Counted from the first letter of the stretch, positions 11,801 to 23,531 are shown. The stretch: DNA of 64,000 nucleotides from Chara braunii (GCA_003427395.1 BFEA01000057.1:4258774-4322773), one strand, 5' to 3'. Numbers and translations are program-made. The notes: generated by a model from the letters alone, not told the origin.

Positions 11801-14800
11801 CACTAGTGCTAGCTTCTCATTGTGAAGTTCATGTGTGTTGTGATATTCCGGTTCATATTTAGTTGATCTCTCCTCCATACGCATATGCGTTTTCACTAGT
11901 TGAATCTTCTCATTGTCAAGTTCATGTGTGTTGTGATGTTCCGGTTCATACTTAGTTGATCTCTCCTCCGTGTGCAAATGTTTTTCACTAGTTCAATCTT
12001 CTCATTGTCAAGTTTGTGTGTGTTGTGATGTTCCGGTTTATACGTAGTTGAAATTTCATCTATGTGCACATGCGTTTCACTAGTTCAATCTTCTAATTGT
12101 CAAGTTCGTGTGTGTTGTGATGTTCCGGCTCGTACTTAGTTGATTTTTTATCCATGTGCATGTGCCTTTCACTAGTTCTAGCTTGTCATTGTCAAGTTCA
12201 TGTGCGTTGTGATGTTCCGGTTCATACTTAGTTGATCTTTCCTCCATGTGCATTTGCCTTTTCACTAGTTCAATCTTCTCATTGCTTAGTCTATTTGTGT
12301 TGTGGTGTTCCGGTTCATACTTAGTTGATCTCTCCTCCATATGCATGTCCCTTTCACTAGTTCTAGCTTCTCATTGTCAAGTTCATGTGTGTTGTGATGA
12401 TCCAGATCGTACTTAGTTGATCGTTTCTTTATGTGCATGTGTCTTCTCACTAGTTCAATCTTCCATTTGTCAAGTTCATGTGTGTTGTGATGTTTCGGCT
12501 TATACCTAGTTCATCTTTCCTCCATATACATGTGCCTTTCACTAGTTCTGGTTTCTCATTGTTAAGTTCATGTGTGTTCTGATGTTCGGGTTTATACTTA
12601 GTTGATCTCTCCTCCATGTGCATTTTGTCTTTCACTAGTTCTAGCTTCTCATTGTCAAGTTCATGTGTGTTGTGATGATTCGGTTCACACTTAGTGAATC
12701 TCTCCTCCATGTGCTTGTGCCTTTTCACTAGTTCAATCTTCTCATTGTCAAGTTCATGTGTGTTGTGATGTTTCGGTTCATACTTAGTTGATCTCTCCTC
12801 CATATACATGTCTCTTTCACTAGTTCTAACTTCTCATTGTCAAGTTCATGTGTGTTGTGATGATCAAGTTCGTACTTAGTTGATCTCTCCTTCATGTGCA
12901 TGTGCCTTCTTCGTAGTTTAATCTTCCAATTGTCATGTTAATGTGTGTTGTGATGTTCCGGCTCATACTTAGTTCATCTTTCCTCCTTGTACATGTGCCT
13001 TTCACTTGTTCTAGCTTCTCATTAATAAGTTCATGTGTGTTGTGATGTTCCGGTTCATACTTAGTTGATCTCTCCTCCATGTGCATTTTGTCTTTGACAA
13101 GTTCTAGTTTCTCATTGTCATGTTCATGTGTGTTGTGATGTTCCGGTTCATACTTAGTTGATCTCTCCTCCATGTGCACGTGCTTTTTTTTCTCATTGTT
13201 TAGTTCATGTTTGTTGTGATGTTTCGGTTTATACTTAGTTGATCTCTCCTCTATGTGCATGTGCCTTTCACTACTTCTAGCTTCTCATTGTCAAGTTCAT
13301 GTGTGTTATGATGTTCCGGTTCATACTTAGTATATCTCATCTATGTGCATGTGTTTTTCACTAGTTCTAGCTTCTCATTGTCAAGTTCATGTGTGTTGTG
13401 ATGTCCCGGTTCATACTTAGTTGATCTCTCCTCCATGTGCATGTGCCTTTTTTCTCATTGTCTAGTTCATGTGTGTTGTGATTTCCGGTTCATACTTAGT
13501 TGATCTCTCCTCTATGTGCATGTGTTTTTCACTAATATACCTTCTCATTGTCAAGTTCATATGTGTTGCGATCTGCCGGTTCATACTTAGTTGGTCTATC
13601 CGTTATGTGCATTTGTTTTTCACAAGTTCTACTTCTCATTGTCAAGTTCATGTGTGTTCTGATGTTCCGGTTCATACTTAGTTGATCTCTCCTTCATGTG
13701 CATTTGCCTTTTCACTAGTTCAATTTTCTCATTGTCAAGTTCATGTGTGTTGTGATGTTTCGGTTCATACTTAGATGATCTGTTCTCTTTGTGCATGTGT
13801 TTCTCACTAATTGTAGGTTTTCATTGTCAAGTTCATGTGTGTTGTGATGTTCCGGTTCATACTTAGTTGATCTTTCCTCCATGTGCATGTGTCCTTCACT
13901 AGTTCAAGCTTCTCATTTTGAAGTTTATGTGTGTTGTAATGTTCTGGTTCATACTTAGTTGATCTCTTTTCCATGTGCATGTGTCTTTTCCTTAGTTCAA
14001 TCTTCTCATTGTCAAGTTGATGTGTGTTGTGATGATCTGGTTCATACTTAGTTGATCTCTCCTCCATGTGCATGTGCCTTTTCACTAGTTCAATCTTCTC
14101 ATTGTCAAGTTCATGTGCGTTGTGATATTCCGGTTCATACTTAGTTGATCTTTCCTCCATGTGTATGTGCCTTTTCACTAGTTCAATCTTCTCATTGTGA
14201 ACTTCATTTGTTTTGTGGTGTTCCGGTTCATACTTAGTTGATCTCCCCTGCATGTGCATGCGCGTTTCACTAGTTCTAGCTTCTCATTGTCAAGTTCATG
14301 TGTGTTGTGATGATCCAGTGCATACTTACTTCATCTCTCCTTCATGTGCATGTGCCTTCTCACTAGTTCAATTTTCCAATTGTCAAGTTCATGCGTGTTG
14401 TGATGATCCAGTTCACACTTAGTTGGTCTTCCTTCCATGTGCATGTGTCCGTCACTAGTTCAAGTTTATAGTTGACAAGTTCATATGTGTTGTGATGTTC
14501 CGGTTCACACTTAGTTGGTCTTCCTTCCATGTGCATGTGTCCGTCACTAGTTCAAATTTATAGTTGACAAGTTCATATGTGCTGTGATGTTCCGGCTCAT
14601 ACCTAGTTGATCTTTCCTCCATATGCATTTGCCTTTTAACTAGTTCAATCTTCTCATTTTCAAATTCATGTGTGTTGTGATGTTCCGGCTCATACTTAGT
14701 TGATCTTTCCTCCATGTGCATGTGCCTTTCACTTGTTCTAGCTTCTCATTGTGAAGTTCATGTGTGTTGTGATGTTCCGGTTCACACTTGGTTGATCTCT

Positions 14801-17630
14801 CCTCTATGTGCATGTGTTTTTCACTAGTGCTAACTTCTCATTGTCAAGTTCATGTGTGTTGTGATGTTCCGGTTCATATTGAGTTGATCTCTGCTCAATG
14901 TGCATGTGCCTTTTCACTAGTTCAATCTTCTCATTGTCAAGTTCATGTGTGTTGTGATGTTTCGGTTCATACTTAGTTGATCTCTCCTCCTTGTGCAAAT
15001 GTTTTTCACTAGTTCAATCTTCTCATTGTCAAGTTCGTGTGTGTTGTGATGTTCCGGTTCATACTTAGTTGATCTGTCCTCTATGTGCATGTGTTTTTCA
15101 CTAGTAGTTTCTCATTGTCAAGTTCATGTGTGTTGTGATGTTCCGGTTCATACCTAGGTTATCTTTCCTCCATATGCATGTGTCCTTCACTAGTTCAAGC
15201 TTCTCATTGTCAAGTTCATGTGTGTTATGATTTTGCGGTTCATACTTAGTTGATCTTGTTTCCATGTGCACGTGTCTTTTTACTAGTTCAATCTTCTCAT
15301 TGTCAAGGTGATGTGTGTTGTGATGATCTGGTTCATACTTAGTTGATCTTTCCTCCATGTGCATGTGCCTTTTCAGTAGTTCAATCCTCTCATTGTCAAG
15401 TTCATGTGTGTTGTGATGTTCCGGTTCATACTTAGTTCATCTTTCCTCCATGTGCATGTGCCTTTTCACTAGTTCAATCTTCTCATTGTCAAGTTCATTT
15501 GTGTTGTGGTGTTCCGGTTCATACTTAGTTGATCTCTCCTCCATGTGCATGTGCCTTTCACTAGTTTTAGCTTCTCATCATCAAGTTCATGTGTGTTGTG
15601 ATGATCCACTTCATACTTAGTTGATCTCTCCTTCATGTTCATGTGCCTTCTCACTAGTTCAATCTTCCAATTGTCAAGTGCATGTGTGTTGTGATGATCC
15701 GGTTCACACTTAGTTGGTCTTCCTTCCATGCGCATGTATCCTTCACTAGTTCAAGCTTCTCTTTGACAAGTTCATGTGTGTTGTGATGTTCCAGCTCACA
15801 CTTAGTTGATCTTTCCTTCATATGCATGTGCCTTTTCACTAGTTCAATCTTCTCATTGTCAAGTTCATGTGTGTTGTGATGTTTCGGTTCATACTTAGGC
15901 GATCTCCCCTCTATATGCATGTATTTTTCACAAGTTCTAGCTTCTCATTGTCAAGTTTATGTGTGTTGTGATGTTCCGGTTCGTACTTAGTTTATCTCTC
16001 CTTCATGTGCATGTGCCTTTTTACTAGTTCAATTTTTCCATTGTCAAGTTCATGTGTGTTTTGATGTTTCGGTTCATACTTAGTTGGTCGATCCTCTTTT
16101 TGCATGTGTTTTTCACTAGTTGTAGCTTCTCATTGTCAAGTTCATGTGTGCTGTGATGTTCCGGTTCATACTTAGTTGATCTTTCCTCCATGTTTATGTG
16201 TCTTTCACTAGTTCAAGCTTCTTATTGTAAAGTTCATATGTGTTGTGATGTGATATTCCGGTTCATACTTAGTTGATCTTTTTTCCATGTGCATGTGCCT
16301 TTTCACTAGTTCAATCTTCTCATTGTGAAGTTAATGTGTGTTGTGATGATCTGGTTCATACTTAGTTGATCTCTCCTTCATGTGCATGTGCCTTTTCACT
16401 AGTTTAATCTTCTCATTGTCAAGTTTATGTGCGTTGTGATGTTCCGGTTCATACTTAGTTGATCTTTCCTCCATGTGTATTTGTCTTTTCACTAGTTCGA
16501 TTTTCTCATTGTTAAGTTCATTTGTGTTGTGGTGTTCTGGTTCATACTTAGTTGTTGTCTCCTTCATGTGCATGTGCCTTTCACTAGATCTAGATTTTCA
16601 TTGTCAAGTTAATGTGTGTTGTGATGATCCAGTTCATACTTAGTTGATCTCTCCTTCAAGTGCATGTGCCTTCTCACTAGTTCAATCTTCCAATTGTCAA
16701 GTTCATGTGTGTTGTGATGATCCGGTTCACACTTAGTTGGTATTCCTTCCATGTGCATGTGTCATTCACTAGTTCAAGCTTCTCGTTGACAAGTTCATAT
16801 GTGTTGTGATGTTCCGGCTCATACTTAGTTGATTTTTCCTCTATATGCATGTGCCTTTTCACTAGTTCAATCTTCTCATTGTCAAGTTGTGATGTTCCGG
16901 CTCATACTTAGTTGATCTTTCCTCCATGTGCATGTACCTTTCACTAGTTATAGCTTCTCATTGTCAAGTTCATGTGTGTTGTGATGTTCCGGCTCATATT
17001 AGTTGATCTTTCCTCCATGTGCATGTGCCTTTCACTAGTTTTAGCTTCTGATTGTCAAGTTCATGTGTGGTGTGATGGTCCGGTTCAGACTTAGTTGATT
17101 TCTCCTCTATATGTATGTGTTTTTCACTAGTGCTAGCTTCTCAATGTGAAGTTCATGTGTGTTGTGATGTTCCGGTTCATATTTAGTTGATCTCTCCTCC
17201 ATGTGCATGTGCGTTTTCATTAGTTCAATTTTCTCATTGTGAAGTCCGTGTGTGTTGTGATGTTCCGGTTCATACTTAGTTGATCTCTCCTCCGTGTGCA
17301 AATGTTTTTCACTAGTTCAATCTTCTTATTGTCAAGTTTGTGTGTGTTGTGATGTTCCGGTTTATACGTAGTTGATCTTTCATCTATGTGCATATGCGTT
17401 TCACTAGTTCAATCTTTTAATTGTCAAGTTCGTGTGTGTTGTGATGTTCCGGCTCGTACTTGGTTGATTTTTCCTACATGTGCATGTGCCTTTCTTTAGT
17501 TCTAGCTTCTCATTGTCAAGTTCATGTGTGTTGTGATGTTCCGGTTCATACTTAGTTGATCTTTCCATGTGCACGTAGTTTTCACTTGCTCAACCTTCTC
17601 ATTGTCAAGTTCATGTATGATTGAAGTATT
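8880..17630. repeat. 93-bp satellite array (about 94 units)
   Basis: The consensus unit includes TTAGTTGATCTCTCCTCCAT, GTGCATGTGCCTTTTCAC, TAGTTCAATCTTCTCATTG, TCAAGTTCATGTGTGTTG and TGATGTTCCGGTTCATAC. Most units are exactly 93 bp (31 codons). One minus-strand frame of the unit has no stop and reads MHMEERSTKYEPEHHNTHEL plus DNEKIELVKR, so runs of in-register units give open stretches (the longest, 13807-14259, is 150 codons). Units of 92 bp, in which the T-run of CTTTTCAC is one base shorter, break the frame often. A larger block repeats: 10.1-12.3 kb resembles 15.5-17.6 kb. Interpreted as satellite DNA, not as a gene; see the findings for the open-frame question. Confidence 0.97.
10127..10127. 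other. Single-N contig join inside the satellite
   Basis: The sequence TTTTCACTAGTTCAATCTTC is present on both sides of one N (about 10103-10126 and 10128-10151). This is an unmerged overlap between contigs, so the unit count here is not reliable. Confidence 0.85.
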
Positions 17631-17641
17631 TCGGTTCATGC

Positions 17642-17703
17642 GTAGTACTATGGGATGGGTGACCGATATTTGGCTGCTACTACTATGGGATGGGTGACCG
17701 ACG
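17642..17703 (+). pseudogene. Duplicated 5S rRNA-like fragment (internal promoter C-box region)
   Basis: GTAGTACTATGGGATGGGTG followed by ACC at 17642-17664 matches the 3' part of plant 5S rRNA (GTAGTACTAGGATGGGTGACC) apart from one extra base. A second copy with CTACTATGGGATGGGTGACC lies at 17679-17699. The matched stretch covers the C box bound by TFIIIA in functional 5S genes. The rest of the 5S gene is missing, so it cannot be functional. It could be the end of a 5S-derived SINE, or a coincidence of about 22 bases; the duplicate makes coincidence less likely. Confidence 0.55.
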
Positions 17704-17754
17704 TGTGGGTGCTAGTACGGGGTAATGATTTGATTATGATTAGAAATTTGTTCT

Positions 17755-17990
<236 letters not shown>

Positions 17991-20864
17991 CCCTCACTTG
18001 GCATATGACTAACCCTTCTCCCCTCAGTTGTTACATTGCCAGGGTGGGAATGGTAAAAAGAAATCAAACCTCACTTGGTGGAGAAAGAGGGCAAGGGAAG
18101 GGTAGCCGGTCCCTTGTGCCACCAAGAAGACAAAGAAAAGGACGGGTAGGAAAACGTGAGAAAGGGGCGGAATCCGAGAGAAAGTGTAAGTTGAAGCAAG
18201 GTCAGTTTGACTCGACCATTTCCCCGACTTCATGACTATGAGAAGAGGATGGGCTGATTGAGCAAAAGAGAGGGCACAAAGAGTAGCCAAAGAACTAGTA
18301 AAGATAGGCAGGTGGGAAGGGCTATGTGTTAACCCCAATGGGGGATTGTATGGATTTTTGCTTTGTGTGGGACTGTGCAGGTAAGTGAAGGTTAGGGATG
18401 CCTTGAGCGGGATAGGGCCGGGAGGAACCGGGCGACAAAAGGAAAAGGGAAGAGGGGCAAAGGGGTAAAGGGACCCTTGGCATAAAGTCAATCCATGAAA
18501 ATGACATTTGCCTTGAGACTTGGAATGTAAACGAGAGAATGAAGTGCAATCTTGTCAAGGGAAAGGTGAAGTTGTGTGTGCATGTTTGTAAAGGCCCCGA
18601 AAAGACTAAGGGGTCTGCGTCAAGGATGATGGATGAGATGCATGCAACTCGATGGGTGCGTAGAGGCGAGGGGGGAGGACGACATCGCCGCACCCCGATG
18701 AGGTCATAGAATTGCAATGCTTAGGAAAATGGTGCGCGGCCTAAGAATGACGCTTAGTCTGCGCACAAAAGAAGAAAAGAAAAAAAAACTCTCAAAGAGC
18801 CCTTGGACTGCCTGCGTATTGAAAAGAGCAATTGCTTGAGAACACAACCAAGAATAAAAAAAAGTCAGCGCTACAGAATGATCAACGAGACTACCACCCG
18901 ACGTGAGGGCTGAGCTGCATCCTCAATGTTAAAGCTCTCTCGCGCGATGTCCCACCCCCATCCATCTCAAAGCACTAGGTGGGGGTGACCCTGGGACGAA
19001 TGGCCCGCGCCCTGAGCATGAGCATGGGCGGGCCGAGCCAACTGGGACCCGCAGTGGGGTCAACTAAGGCTCGAAAGTCTACCGGGGTTTGGCCCTACAA
19101 AAATGGTGGAGGTGACGGACATGGGGTTAAACTGACCCTTGTGATTCCGAAGGGGGCGCCCTATGCATGACCGTATACACAACCGAAGATAAGGAAATTG
19201 GACTTGTGCTTGCTCTTTCCCTTGTGAGAATCAGATTTGAGAGTGGTTGGGTGCATGCCATGGCCAGACCTAGAGGTATAATATGTATGTTATGCACTTG
19301 ATTAGCCATTTCCTTGAGGAATGGTTCTAGCTCTCCTTCGTCCGGTGCTGGTGTTCGCCAGTCTGAGGAAGCCTTTGACAAGTCGCAGGTCGACCCTTCC
19401 TCTTAGTATGAAAGAAGGGCTTCGGTTACCTAACAGGCGGTTGGTCGACTTCGGCTCTTTTTTTAGCCTAGCAGGCTCATGCACTTTGCACTTTGAAATG
19501 CTTGAAGGAACCAACATGAACACAACGGGTCATCAAGAAGAAACAACCCCACCCTATGAAAGGACAGACAAGTGAAGAGAAAGGGAATGAAGGGAGTTGC
19601 TAGACTCCAAGGAAAAGTAGCTCACCTTTGAAGATTCTCACGAGAAGGAACCAACCACTGTGTATGAAAATAGGGGGAGTGACACTCATTGTCGTGAGAG
19701 AAAAATGTGAGTTATGGGTAGGAAGCTGGGTGCACCAAGGGAAAGACATTTGTACTCTATGAGTCTCACTTGGGACTTGTGTTTGCATAATGGGATTTGA
19801 CCGTCCTGCCTTTCGGAAGGAGAGGATGGGTCTGCACCAGCCGGTGCGGGTTGCGAAACGTCACTCTCTTTGAGGTTGCCGGGTGTCCGTGTGTGGAGGT
19901 CAGGCCACAGAGCTGTCAAACGGGAGTTTGTCACGCCGGTTGATTAGTAGCATTCTCGTCCGGGCAATCATGGGCATGGCTTGGTGATCTTGCTCGGGGG
20001 GGGTGCGAAACGTCTCCTCAGGTGGGGCTTAGCCTGTTGGCTGGCGGGGGGAGTACCACTGCATGCGAGGCAAGGAAGGAACCTCAGAGACGATTATTAG
20101 CTTCCCGTAGCACGGCTTGGGAAAGGCTGATTCTTGTCGGACCGATGGAAGTGAATGCCCGGACGGCTGACTATTGCTCCTAACGGGGTGCGCAGGGGTA
20201 ATTCCCGGTACNTTGGGAAAGGCTGATTCTTGTCGGACCGATGGAAGTGAATGCCCGGACGGCTGACTATTGCTCCTAACGGGGTGCGCAGGGGTAATTC
20301 CCGGTACCAACGAGGGTATGCAAGAGCGGCAAAATGGGATGGGGTATTTTGGGCGGATGGAGAGGGGTAACACCCTGTGTCGGAGCCTGGATACCGCGCT
20401 CGCGACGGTTGAGCTGCGCTTGAGGTATGGGATAAAACTCTACCGATAGTACCAGCAGAGAGACCATATCGGGAAAAGGCCGGTGATGAGATGACCGGCT
20501 CGCATGTGAGATTGCCTGATTTTTGTATGAGTTCCCCCTCTGTAAAGATTGATTGAGCTTGGATTGTAGGACGGGCATAATTCTAAGTTTATTCTCCTCT
20601 CCCCATCTAAGTCTACACGAGTGAGAGATGATCAGAAGGAAGGAGGATACAGGTCAGTTGGAATGGAACCAAGAGAAAGAATGAGGGGAAATGGATGGCC
20701 GAACGAGGATACAATGAGAATGTGGTACTTAAGAATGAGAAGGTAAATTAGGGAGACCTTGATGAGGGGTCTGAAATAATTCTCATCTAGGGCGAGGGTT
20801 GACCTGACCAGAAGGACCATTTGGTATTCTCTTATAAAAACAGGGGCCGGGTGCGGGAAACAAG
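17991..20864. other. Unassigned region upstream of the tandem ORFs
   Basis: About 2.9 kb without a recognisable gene, RNA or terminal repeat. It leads directly into copy B of the pre-gag ORF family, with CTCTTATAAAAACAGG (possible TATA signal) at about 20830. By position it may be the LTR and leader of the element that includes the gag at 24-26 kb, but neither LTR ends nor a primer-binding site could be found. Short frames on both strands have no known features. Confidence 0.5.
20117..20307. other. 95-bp exact duplication across a single N (assembly join)
   Basis: Positions 20117-20211 and 20213-20307 are identical and separated only by an N at 20212. This is a contig-overlap artefact, not a biological repeat. 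Confidence 0.93.
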
Positions 20865-21659
20865 ATGGCGCGATGGTTGTCTTCCCCGATCTATACCAGC
20901 GGTCCGGAAATGCCTGTAGATGTAAGGGAGAGGGTATCGGTCGTTCTTCCGGAAGATGGGACGTGGACGGATCTTGAGCCAACGTATCAAACCGTAATGC
21001 TGGAAGGGGAGGACGCGTTTCTTTGGATAGAGACAGTATGGGTTAATGTCAGCTTGTCGCCGAGTTTAATGAATTTGGAGTTCCGAGGGACAGTGGAAGC
21101 TCGGGGGTGGGTCTACTTGTCACAAGACAAGGAGAATGCTATGGTCATAGATTTGGCGTTCGGGGATACGCCGGACGAATTGTTTAGGAAGGCAGAAGCG
21201 GAGGTTGTATGGGCTGCGTGTCAGCGGAGGGAAATGAAAATGGAAAGGGTAGATATGCGAGTGGAACTCGGGGATAGGGGAAGCATGAGGCGACCCGTTA
21301 GAACCATGGATTGTGCGCTGCCTCCCTTGCTGGTGGATGCGGTCTTCGGAACCCGGAGCAGGCTAGTACGGATATGCCAGTCCATGACGAACCGCGGACT
21401 ATACCAATGAGCCAGACAAGATTTCTTTCAGTTGTCAGTAGAAATGAGGCCGTTTGAAGGGAATTGGGCGGAGGAGCTGGCTGAGATGCTGAACTGCCTT
21501 AGCATAGACAATGTCTTTGTCTCTAGCTCTGTGCATTGGGGGATAGTATACTGAAATGTGGCACTAGGGGAGACATTCCTGGAAGGGGTGAGGGAGTTGT
21601 TCTACAACGAAGAGGCGGACTTCAGTGATGAGGACGAGGATGATGAGATAGAGGACTAA
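20865..21659 (+). pseudogene. Pre-gag ORF family, copy B (two in-frame TGA codons)
   Basis: One frame of 264 codons runs from ATG at 20865 to TAA at 21657-21659, interrupted only by TGA at 21408-21410 and 21552-21554. Function unknown; no known domain recognised. Visible motifs are AFLWIETVWV, ELFRKAEAEVVW, RVELGDRG, LPPLLVDAVFG, FFQLSVEM, TFLEGVRELF and a strongly acidic end FSDEDEDDEIED. Aligned to copies C and D, the first TGA falls on a Trp (TGG in C) and the second on an Arg (CGG in C, R in D), so both look like single G-to-A or C-to-T mutations. The next two genes are diverged copies of the same family, and a gag follows at 24 kb. The start is supported by the context AAGATGGC. Confidence 0.7.
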
Positions 21660-21695
21660 GACTTCTAAGGAGGGTGACTTACATAGGGAGAGCGA

Positions 21696-22477
21696 GTGGC
21701 ATGGCATTGTGCAGGAGGGGAAGAGATGACTAGAGAGGAGTTGTTGATGGAATACACCTTCAAAGGATGGGAACCAAGGCGACTCAGAGGGGGAATAGAA
21801 ATGCCTCTACCAACAGAAAACGAGTGGAGAGGAACCATATGCCACTGGGTCGGGTTTGAGGTTGTCTCGGGACTATCATATGTATGGATAGAGCGAATTT
21901 GGAACCCAATAAGGGAAGAGGAAGGTTGAGACGAGGAAGCGGAAGGCAAAGAGGAATCGGTCGGAACGGTCGTTCTTTCCGAAGACAGGTGGCGCCTATT
22001 TTGCACTATGATAGCAACGGGACAGGATCCAATGTGACTTCTGGGGAATGCAGAGGCACGAACCCGAAAAGAAGGCGAGAGGTTCGCCAACGAGGGATGG
22101 GACGAAGTTAGTAGCAGAGTTGTGATGGGAGGATGGAAAGAACTCGAGCCGCCCAACCTACGGACAACGACTTTGGTGCCTGAGTTGTGGCCGAGTGGTT
22201 TGGGGGTGTTCACATCGTAGAAGTGGCTGACTCCATGAAAGAAGTGCACATAAAGTGTGCCTGGCTGACTGAGGAATTCTATAGGATCTCGTTAAAATAT
22301 GGCCCCTTCTACGGAGATAAAGTCGGGGAAGTCATCACCGTCCTGAGGATAGGTAAGTATGACTGTCTAGAGGTAGACGCGGAGGCTTGGGACACCATAG
22401 TTAGCCGGGAGGCGGCGGCCGCCCCATCCTACGTAGATGGTGTTTTTATGCTATTTGAAGTGTTGTGGTTCGATTAA
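21696..22477 (+). pseudogene. Pre-gag ORF family, copy C (stops and one frameshift)
   Basis: The frame from about 21696 gives GLSYVWIERIW (compare AFLWIETVW in copy B), then TGA at 21927-21929, an acidic DEEAEGKEES stretch, a second TGA at 22035-22037, and RVVMGGWKELEPP with VPEL near 22175. A one-base shift at about 22185 leads into the 22187-22477 frame: AEWFGGVHIVEVADS, CAWLTEEFYRISLKYGPF, YGDKVGEVITVL and SYVDGVFMLFEVLWFD before TAA. The order of motifs is the same as in copies B and D. No function is assigned. It begins only about 36 bases after copy B, which looks like local duplication of the gene. Confidence 0.65.
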
Positions 22478-22733
22478 AAAGGACCGACAAGCAGAACGCC
22501 GCAGGAAGGTCGGAGTATGGAGGACGCATGTAAACTAGGGTGTAACATAAGAAGGGCATGTACATTAGCTTAGCAGGTCATGCGAGGGGATTGAAACAAG
22601 GGAAGGTGTTCGGCTGTGGGCGCGGATGTGGGGCACATGACAGAAAAGAGGAAAGGGGACATAAGCGGGAAAAGAAACAGTAGGAAGATGGGAAGTTGCT
22701 GAAGAACGGGTCGTAATCCTTTCTATGTGAACT
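22478..22733. other. Spacer between copies C and D
   Basis: No feature recognised in this purine-rich stretch. Confidence 0.5.
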
Positions 22734-23531
22734 ATGCAGGAAATTACCGAAACAGCAATGACGGCAAGACGTGTGCGGACTGAATGTCAGCCCCGGTACC
22801 CCGGACCGCCCTGGAACAACGATAGAAGATGGGAAGTGTCCCTTCCGTCAAATTCCAACTTTCGGGGATTTTACGTGGAATGGCGGGCCGTGACAATGGG
22901 GAGAGACAGCGTCTTTATGTTGGTAGAATGTAGGTGGACGGGGATGAGATTCAACTGAGGACCTGGGGATGACTTGTTTTCCAATTTAGAAGTTATCGGG
23001 ACCATGTATCTACCCGAGATCGGTTGACACTCGCTGGGGGTGGGGATAACACAAGGTCACGAATTGGCACCGGTCTTTCGAAGGGCCGCCCGGACGTTGA
23101 CTCGAATAAGTCAATCGATCAGGGGTAGGAGGAACGTGGACTTACTCACCAGGGTGGAAATGGGGGGCTGGAGAGAGTTCAGGGCACCAACCACCCCGCT
23201 GAGATGTCGGGTCCCCCGATTCATGATAGACCTCGTCTTGGGTAGCCTCGCAAGGGCGCAGGATCTGGCGGACTCGACAATAATCTGGGTAGACCTATTC
23301 TCATATCCGACCATCGGGATGTTCTATGACGTTTCTGTGGAGCATGGGTCATTCTGGGGAAACCGGCCCCACGAATTGCTGGAAGTTATCAACATCCTGA
23401 TATTTGTGTTGCCACGGCTAGCCTGGGCAGAATACGAACATATAATCCGAAGGGAGATCGAGATAGGGGAGAGTTATCTAGCGGGGGTGGCTCAACTGTT
23501 TGAGGAGCCTACCGAACCGGAAGGGCTGTGA
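22734..23531 (+). pseudogene. Pre-gag ORF family, copy D (two in-frame TGA codons)
   Basis: Both halves share one frame: 22734-22958 ends at TGA (22956-22958), a second TGA follows at about 23025, and the frame then stays open to TGA at 23529-23531. Motifs in order: VFMLVECRW, ELAPVFRRAARTLTRIS, RVEMGGWREFRAPTTPLR, VPRFMIDLVLGSL, MFYDVSVEHGSFWG, HELLEVINILIF and ESYLAGVAQLFEEP. The central block is the clearest match to the minus-strand copy F at 37 kb (EFRLPSAPLRVIVPEFLVEK). No known fold is recognised. The first possible ATG of the frame is at 22734. Confidence 0.68.

Noticed and set aside
8880-17630. CRISPR-like array
   Set aside because: Units are contiguous satellite monomers without unique spacers, in a eukaryotic context.
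21408-21554. TGA read as Trp (alternative genetic code or selenocysteine)
   Set aside because: One TGA aligns to Trp but another to Arg, and TAA/TAG stops occur in copy F; frameshifts are also present. Decay explains all.
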